Assembly (NCBI GenBank): GCA_029210915.1
Contig: JARGGJ010000014.1
Coordinates: 1 to 38,511, forward strand
DNA from: Patescibacteria group bacterium
Lineage (GTDB): Bacteria > Patescibacteriota > Patescibacteriia > 2-12-FULL-60-25
Direction: 5' to 3'
Length of the DNA stretch: 38,511 bases
Shown here: positions 34,382 to 38,511 of the stretch, in pieces
Numbering within the stretch: the stretch's first letter is position 1
Layout: the number at the start of each line of letters is the position of its first letter
Notes under the pieces: model-generated
The model's input: the letters and a program-made list of their open reading frames with translations, nothing else
Databases searched by the model: none
Told to the model about the DNA's origin: nothing
Made by a program: the position numbers and the translations under genes

Positions 34382-36559
34382 ATGTTAATCAAACCTCCCT
34401 TGGATATCGCCAAAGCCGTGATCAAATCATTGGCTGATTTGGATTCGCCGACACGCAAGGATTTGATGAAAGTAATTCGCAAAACAATCACCGGAACAAA
34501 CTACGCTTTTCCAACTTCGATCCAACTCTGGGAAGCATATCGCGAGCTTTTAAATGAGGGTTTAGAAAAAAATGAAACAATAGAACGAGCACTAAGAGTT
34601 AAAGATGTACGCACCGATAGCGGAGTCGCTCCTATCACTGTACTCACAAAACCATATCCTTGCCCCGGCAAATGCGTATACTGCCCCACAGAGTACCGCA
34701 TGCCCAAAAGCTACATTAGTAGTGAACCAGCCGCGGCTCGCGCTCTCAGCCTGGATTTTGACCCCTACGAACAAGTAAAACAGCGCGTCGAAGCTCTAGA
34801 GCGCAACGGCCATACAGCTAACAAAATCGAACTCATCGTCAAGGGCGGCACCTGGTCCGCTTACCCCCAAGATTACCGCGAATGGTTCATTACCAGATGT
34901 TTTGAGGCCGCCAACGAACTCGGTCAACCCTCTATAGCAAAGGGCGACAACAGCCCCCTTGTCAAAGGGGGACATTCAGCGCAAAGCACTGAATTGGGGG
35001 ATTCTCAGTCCACAAACGAAACCGCTTCCTACCGCATCATCGGCCTCACAATCGAAACCCGCCCCGATCACATCACCCCCCAAGAAGTAATCCACCTCCG
35101 CAAACTCGGAGTTACCCGCGTCGAACTCGGTTTGCAAATCATCAACGATAGAGTTTTAGAGCTCACGGGTCGCGGAACAACCGTCGCCGACGCTGAACAA
35201 GCTATCACACTGTTAAAAGCCGCAGCTTTTAAAGTCGACGTCCACATCCTCCCCGGTCAACCCGGCGCATCACGCAAAGATGACCTGGAATCTTTCAAAA
35301 CATTATTCGACGATCCCCGCTTCCGCCCCGATATGATCAAGCTCTACCCTTGTGTTGTACTCCCCAATTCCGAGCTATACGAACAAACCATGCGTAGAGA
35401 ATTCAAACCCTTGGAAGGCGAAAATCTTCGCGAGCTCTTAATGGAAATGCAAACCATGATCCCCTATTACTGCAGAGTTTCTCGCCTCATCCGCGATTTC
35501 CCAACCGGTGATATTTCCCACGGCAACAAACAAACCAACCTCCGAGAATCTATCGAAACAGAAATGAAAAAACGCGGTATCCATTGCAAATGCCTGCGCT
35601 GCCGTGAAGTTGGCCACGTTCCGGGCGATCATACTCACGACAAAACCCAACTCTTCGAAGAACGTTATGAAAACGCTGGTGGAATAGAAGTATTCCTCTC
35701 AATCGAGAACGAAGACAGAAGCGCAGTGTTTGGTTTTTGCAGGCTCCGCTTGCCTCAAATCCCCCAATCCCGCCAGGGCGGGATATCCCCCTTTGACGAG
35801 GGGGTCGCTATCGAAGCTGATGATTTACGTATTCATGGTGAAATTCTACCGTACAAAGCTTCACTTAAAGAAGACGCGCAAAAATTACGCCGTAATCAAA
35901 CTCTCGCTGAGAAAAATATGTGGTTCGATGTTTTATCTAAAGATAAAACAGGCTTTCGTTTTCTGAGACAAAAACCGATTGATTCATTTATCGCTGATTT
36001 TTATTGCTCTAAACTTTTACTTATTATCGAAGTTGATGGAAAGATCCATGACAAACAAAAAGAATACGACGATTCTCGAACGTACTGTTTAGAGGATCTA
36101 GGCCTAAAAGTCATTCGTTACACAAACGAAGAAATACTTTATAACATCACCGCAGTAAAAAAAGATTTGGATTCCCAAATCCAAATCAGACTAAACGAAA
36201 TTAAAAATTTAGCCACGATAAGCAAAGCTTCCGAGACGCCCCCTCGTCAAAGGGGGACAATCGCACAAAGTGCGATTTGGGGGATTTACGAAGCCTTCCC
36301 AATCCTCCGCACCTCCGCCCAAATCCGTGAGCTCCACACTTACGGCACAGCTTTAAACATCAATCAGCAAGATAAAGACGCTTCTCAACATAAAGGTTAC
36401 GGCAGAAAATTGATGGCAAGAGCGGAAGAGATTGCAATCGAGGAAGGCTACGATAATATGGCCGTCATCTCCGGCATCGGAGTTCGTGAATACTACAAAC
36501 TACTTGGATATCACGAAGAAGACACCTATATGGTGAAAGATTTACAAAACAGCGATTAA
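34382..36559 (+). CDS. elp3: Elp3-family radical-SAM/acetyltransferase with embedded DUF559 nuclease
   Basis: Elp3 uses a 4Fe-4S cluster, SAM and acetyl-CoA to put a carboxymethyl-type group on U34 of tRNAs. The start is placed at ATG 34382 (MLIKPPLD); the ATG at 34355 lies in repeat DNA. Cluster cysteines are Cys94, Cys98 and Cys101 (CPGKCVYC). LTIETRPD and the zinc site CKCLRC follow. The C-terminal acetyltransferase domain starts with FGFCRLRLP and resumes with IRELHTYG, GYGRKLM and VREYYKLLGYH. At 725 residues it is some 200 longer than usual because of two repeat-derived insertions. One is a 50-bp repeat near residues 191-207. The other is a 529-bp cassette after RLRLP encoding a DUF559 domain (about 500-600). 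The frame stays open throughout, so the protein may still work if the insert loops out. Confidence 0.95.
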   Translation: MLIKPPLDIAKAVIKSLADLDSPTRKDLMKVIRKTITGTNYAFPTSIQLWEAYRELLNEGLEKNETIERALRVKDVRTDSGVAPITVLTKPYPCPGKCVYCPTEYRMPKSYISSEPAAARALSLDFDPYEQVKQRVEALERNGHTANKIELIVKGGTWSAYPQDYREWFITRCFEAANELGQPSIAKGDNSPLVKGGHSAQSTELGDSQSTNETASYRIIGLTIETRPDHITPQEVIHLRKLGVTRVELGLQIINDRVLELTGRGTTVADAEQAITLLKAAAFKVDVHILPGQPGASRKDDLESFKTLFDDPRFRPDMIKLYPCVVLPNSELYEQTMRREFKPLEGENLRELLMEMQTMIPYYCRVSRLIRDFPTGDISHGNKQTNLRESIETEMKKRGIHCKCLRCREVGHVPGDHTHDKTQLFEERYENAGGIEVFLSIENEDRSAVFGFCRLRLPQIPQSRQGGISPFDEGVAIEADDLRIHGEILPYKASLKEDAQKLRRNQTLAEKNMWFDVLSKDKTGFRFLRQKPIDSFIADFYCSKLLLIIEVDGKIHDKQKEYDDSRTYCLEDLGLKVIRYTNEEILYNITAVKKDLDSQIQIRLNEIKNLATISKASETPPRQRGTIAQSAIWGIYEAFPILRTSAQIRELHTYGTALNINQQDKDASQHKGYGRKLMARAEEIAIEEGYDNMAVISGIGVREYYKLLGYHEEDTYMVKDLQNSD
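34954..35003 (+). repeat. Double-hairpin repeat inside the radical-SAM part of elp3
   Basis: CCCCCT/AAAGGGGG, then ATTCAG-GC/GC-CTGAAT around AAA with one mismatch, then TGGGGGATT. It is translated as SPLVKGGHSAQSTELGD, just before STNETASYRIIG. Confidence 0.92.
35758..35804 (-). repeat. Left inverted repeat of the DUF559 cassette
   Basis: AATCCCCC, then the perfect hairpin ATCCCGCC/GGCGGGAT, then CCCCCTTT/GAGGGGG. It is in the opposite orientation to the right copy. Confidence 0.92.
36238..36286 (+). repeat. Right inverted repeat of the DUF559 cassette
   Basis: CCCCCT/AAAGGGGG, then AATCGCAC/GTGCGATT around AAA, then TTGGGGGATT. Almost identical to the copy at 8196-8243. Confidence 0.95.
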
Positions 36560-36570
36560 ACGCTGTTTTT
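36546..36570. terminator. Intrinsic terminator between elp3 and the GGDEF gene
   Basis: CAGCG/CGCTG around ATTAAA with A- and T-runs on either side. It overlaps the elp3 stop and serves the two convergent genes. Confidence 0.85.
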
Positions 36571-36574
36571 ATTT

Positions 36575-38428
36575 TTACGCCAATTCTTTTCTAAACTGCA
36601 TTACCTTATCTCTATCCGCCTCTGCCTCATAGAGACGCTCTTTTAATTTCGCTATTCTTTCATGATCTTTTTCCGTTTCTTTATTGGCTCTTTCCAAAGA
36701 TTCTTGTAATTTAGATATTTCCGCATGTTGCATCTCTATAATCAATTCATTTCTTAATAATACATGCTCCAAATCCGCTTGTTCAAACTCCTTTTTACCT
36801 TTAAATTCCAACCCTTTAGTAATAAAAGATATTATTTCAGATGTCAGTTTTTTTAATGATTTATTGCCCGACCTGTATTCCAATGCCCACTCTTTTATCT
36901 TTTCTTTACCATCCGCTCCAAAAATTGATTTTGCCGAATATGCATACAAAACATCAAGATCCGCGATGGCCGCATCGCGATCCTTAACAGGCAATCTCTG
37001 AATCTGATCTTCTCTTTGCAACAACAAAACAAAACGATTAACCGCCTTGTCAATTTCAACTCTCGCATCCGCTTCATGAACCAAAGTATCCGGGTTCGAC
37101 ATGCCGGGGTTATTTTCTTCAGAGTAACCCTTGGAGCCAAAATTAAACTGCAGCATCTCGGGTCTGTACCTGCCGGAACCGCCTTTGTATTCCGGAATTG
37201 GTCCAACTTCCAATGTAGTATCGCGGATAGATTGAATGACTTCTTGAACCATTTCCGCATCATCCACGTTTATCTTAAATACAAATTCATCACCGCCAAC
37301 TCTGTAAGCTTCCGCGCCAATTTCCGCATACTTTCTTTTTACCGAATCCAAAATTTTACCTGCTGCCAAAATTGCGTTATCTCCTGTTTTTCCACCGCCC
37401 TCTTTATCAAAAAATTTCAAAAAAGCCATGTCTATCGAGATAACCGAAATCGGTTTTTTACTTTCAATCCTTTCTGTTAACTCGCCAAAAAGCATGCCCC
37501 TTTCTTTTAAACCTGTAAGGCTGTCTCTTTTTAGCTTTTCAACTTCCAAAGTCAACTCCGCCAAACGAAACTCTCTGTCTCCCTTAGACTTTGATTCATT
37601 CCGCTTTGCTGCCAGCTCTTTTAATATCTCACGCCCCTCAGTTTCACCCAAATCTTCCATAACCGACTCAAACTCCGAAACAGCCTTTTCTTGCTCTTCT
37701 CCATATTCAATTCGCCCGGTTTCTCTGGTTGAATTTGGCACCTCATCGGTTATTTCCAACAAGCGCTCATCTGCTCTTTTTTGTAAATCACCAATAACCT
37801 GCCTTTGCAATTCCACCTCTACCTTACGCTTCATATCATATCTATCTTGAAACGAACGAATGGATTGATCTCGTGATGTTAAAAACAAGTTTCGCTCCCA
37901 CTCCGGATCATCGTCTTTGCCAGCCTCCAGCCCTGCTCCTCTATCACGCAAAGCCTGTACAAACTCGCCAAAATCCAACGCTACATCACTCCCCGGTTTC
38001 GCAAATACCGTTCCCAGAGTCTTCTTTAAAAAATCATTATATAATTTTTCCGCAGGCACCCCATCCGGATTTTTAATTTTATCTACCATTCTTTCCAACC
38101 TGGATCTTACTTTCACAAAATCATTCATCGTAAAAAGCCTCTCGCGAAGAAGTGTGATAAGCAAAGTCCTATCATCCTGTTCCGCATCGGCCTTATCTAT
38201 CTCACCAACAGATTCCATTCCAAAAACAGATCTTATTGATTTTAAAACTTCAAAACTGCCTCTAAAAGAAATATTATTTGCCGCGAGCGGAACCGCCTCC
38301 ACCCCGTGTTCCTCGGGCAGTTCAACTTTAACCTGGAGACTCTCTGTAACTTTTTTCGCAATTTCTTCATTTACATCTTTTAAAACTATGGCAAAGTCGT
38401 TTCCGCTGACTCTATATACCTCAAACAT
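36575..38428 (-). CDS. GGDEF-domain protein with a degenerate second GGDEF end and coiled coils
   Basis: A 617-residue cytoplasmic protein. The GGDEF domain spans about 300-455: it opens with RDSLTGLKERG (301-311), has Asp333 in SIDMAFLKFF, and the signature YRVGGDEF (375-382) is intact. Diguanylate cyclase activity is therefore possible, though the substrate loop (FDKEGGGKTGDNA) is unusual. Residues 5-16 (YRVSGNDFAIVL) align with 375-386 (YRVGGDEFVFKI), so the protein begins in the middle of a second, decayed GGDEF domain. The rest is helical, with a C-terminal coiled coil (about 550-617). The start is ATG 38428, with an in-frame TAA five codons upstream and no Shine-Dalgarno. Confidence 0.85.
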   Translation of the reverse strand: MFEVYRVSGNDFAIVLKDVNEEIAKKVTESLQVKVELPEEHGVEAVPLAANNISFRGSFEVLKSIRSVFGMESVGEIDKADAEQDDRTLLITLLRERLFTMNDFVKVRSRLERMVDKIKNPDGVPAEKLYNDFLKKTLGTVFAKPGSDVALDFGEFVQALRDRGAGLEAGKDDDPEWERNLFLTSRDQSIRSFQDRYDMKRKVEVELQRQVIGDLQKRADERLLEITDEVPNSTRETGRIEYGEEQEKAVSEFESVMEDLGETEGREILKELAAKRNESKSKGDREFRLAELTLEVEKLKRDSLTGLKERGMLFGELTERIESKKPISVISIDMAFLKFFDKEGGGKTGDNAILAAGKILDSVKRKYAEIGAEAYRVGGDEFVFKINVDDAEMVQEVIQSIRDTTLEVGPIPEYKGGSGRYRPEMLQFNFGSKGYSEENNPGMSNPDTLVHEADARVEIDKAVNRFVLLLQREDQIQRLPVKDRDAAIADLDVLYAYSAKSIFGADGKEKIKEWALEYRSGNKSLKKLTSEIISFITKGLEFKGKKEFEQADLEHVLLRNELIIEMQHAEISKLQESLERANKETEKDHERIAKLKERLYEAEADRDKVMQFRKELA

Positions 38429-38458
38429 GGTTGGTATTTTTTATTTTTTTACTTCATT

Positions 38459-38464
38459 ATTATA
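38459..38464 (-). promoter_or_regulatory. -10 box of the GGDEF gene
   Basis: TATAAT on the minus strand, about 30 bases before the ATG. The -35 is weak. Confidence 0.45.
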
Positions 38465-38511
38465 TCATCGGTGATGATCTTAACCGCAATATCGGCAATC
38501 ATCTTGTTTTA

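Larger units (their letters stand above)
35758..36286 (+). mobile_element. DUF559 nuclease cassette with inverted terminal repeats, inside elp3
   Basis: A 529-bp segment bounded by inverted copies of the double-hairpin repeat (35758-35804 and 36238-36286), with outer ends AATCCCCC and GGGGGATT. Between them is a DUF559 domain: LRRNQTLAEKNMWFDVL, FRFLRQKPIDSFIADFYC, the core IIEVDGKIHD, and LGLKVIRYTNEEIL (parts shown). DUF559 is related to VSR/PD-(D/E)XK endonucleases. The Asp in FIADF and the Glu in IIEVDG fit the catalytic acids. There is no separate start codon with a ribosome site, so the nuclease is made as part of Elp3 unless it is released. No transposase is encoded. Confidence 0.8.

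Noticed and set aside
35758-36286. Intein or group I/II intron in elp3
   Set aside because: No Cys/Ser at the left border, no His-Asn at the right border, no intein blocks and no intron core. The frame reads through and the domain is DUF559, not LAGLIDADG or HNH.

Overview
This window reads as chromosomal DNA from a Candidate Phyla Radiation (Patescibacteria, probably Parcubacteria-like) bacterium. The evidence is a compact AT-rich backbone, standard use of TGA as a stop, an Elp3-type tRNA-modifying enzyme, RNase Y, many very small proteins without recognisable relatives, and many short palindromic repeats between genes. The assignment is an inference from gene content and style, not from a marker gene.

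Layout. At 0.1-4.7 kb lie an overlapping pair ending in a PI3/4-kinase- or HipA-like protein, thymidine kinase, a small basic lipoprotein and a PIF1-like helicase. tRNA-Glu is at 4.9 kb. From 5.1 to 12.7 kb one minus-strand operon runs from a good promoter (13405-13433) to a strong terminator (5049-5088). It encodes a DHH phosphoesterase, a zinc-ribbon protein, a 128-aa protein, a DEAH-type helicase, a coiled-coil protein and two small unknowns. It is richer in GC than its surroundings, its genes have strong Shine-Dalgarno sites, and hairpin repeats separate them. From 13.6 to 24.0 kb is a housekeeping stretch: two paralogous half-size MFS proteins, trmD, khpA, rpsP, thioredoxin, infB, truB and rny. 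From 24.2 to 31.9 kb is a second accessory cluster between rny and ymdB. It holds a TrmB-like regulator, a cysteine-rich membrane protein, a structured RNA leader, a HAD phosphatase, a DUF5680-like protein and several orphans. From 32.0 to 38.5 kb come ymdB, an HU-like protein, a Trm9-like methyltransferase divergent from elp3, and a GGDEF protein.

The most interesting object is in elp3. A 529-bp cassette (35758-36286) encodes an apparently intact DUF559 (VSR-like PD-(D/E)XK) nuclease domain. It is bounded by inverted copies of a double-hairpin repeat and sits in frame inside the acetyltransferase domain. The same repeat occurs alone across the window. It often starts exactly at a stop codon (8242, 5802, 24037). 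One copy lies inside the radical-SAM part of elp3, and a related palindrome lies inside truB. The second hairpin changes sequence between copies but keeps its pairing. This looks like a mobile element whose small non-coding derivatives are tolerated inside genes and at gene ends.

A second candidate novelty is a roughly 500-nt structured RNA (about 26084-26586) with its own promoter. It has GNRA- and CUUG-type tetraloops and a 15-bp stem with four G-U pairs that overlaps the ribosome-binding site of a 67-aa gene. The two following intergenic regions are also folded. A third point is that Elp3 and a Trm9-like methyltransferase are neighbours, which suggests a bacterial wobble-uridine (cm5U to mcm5U) pathway.
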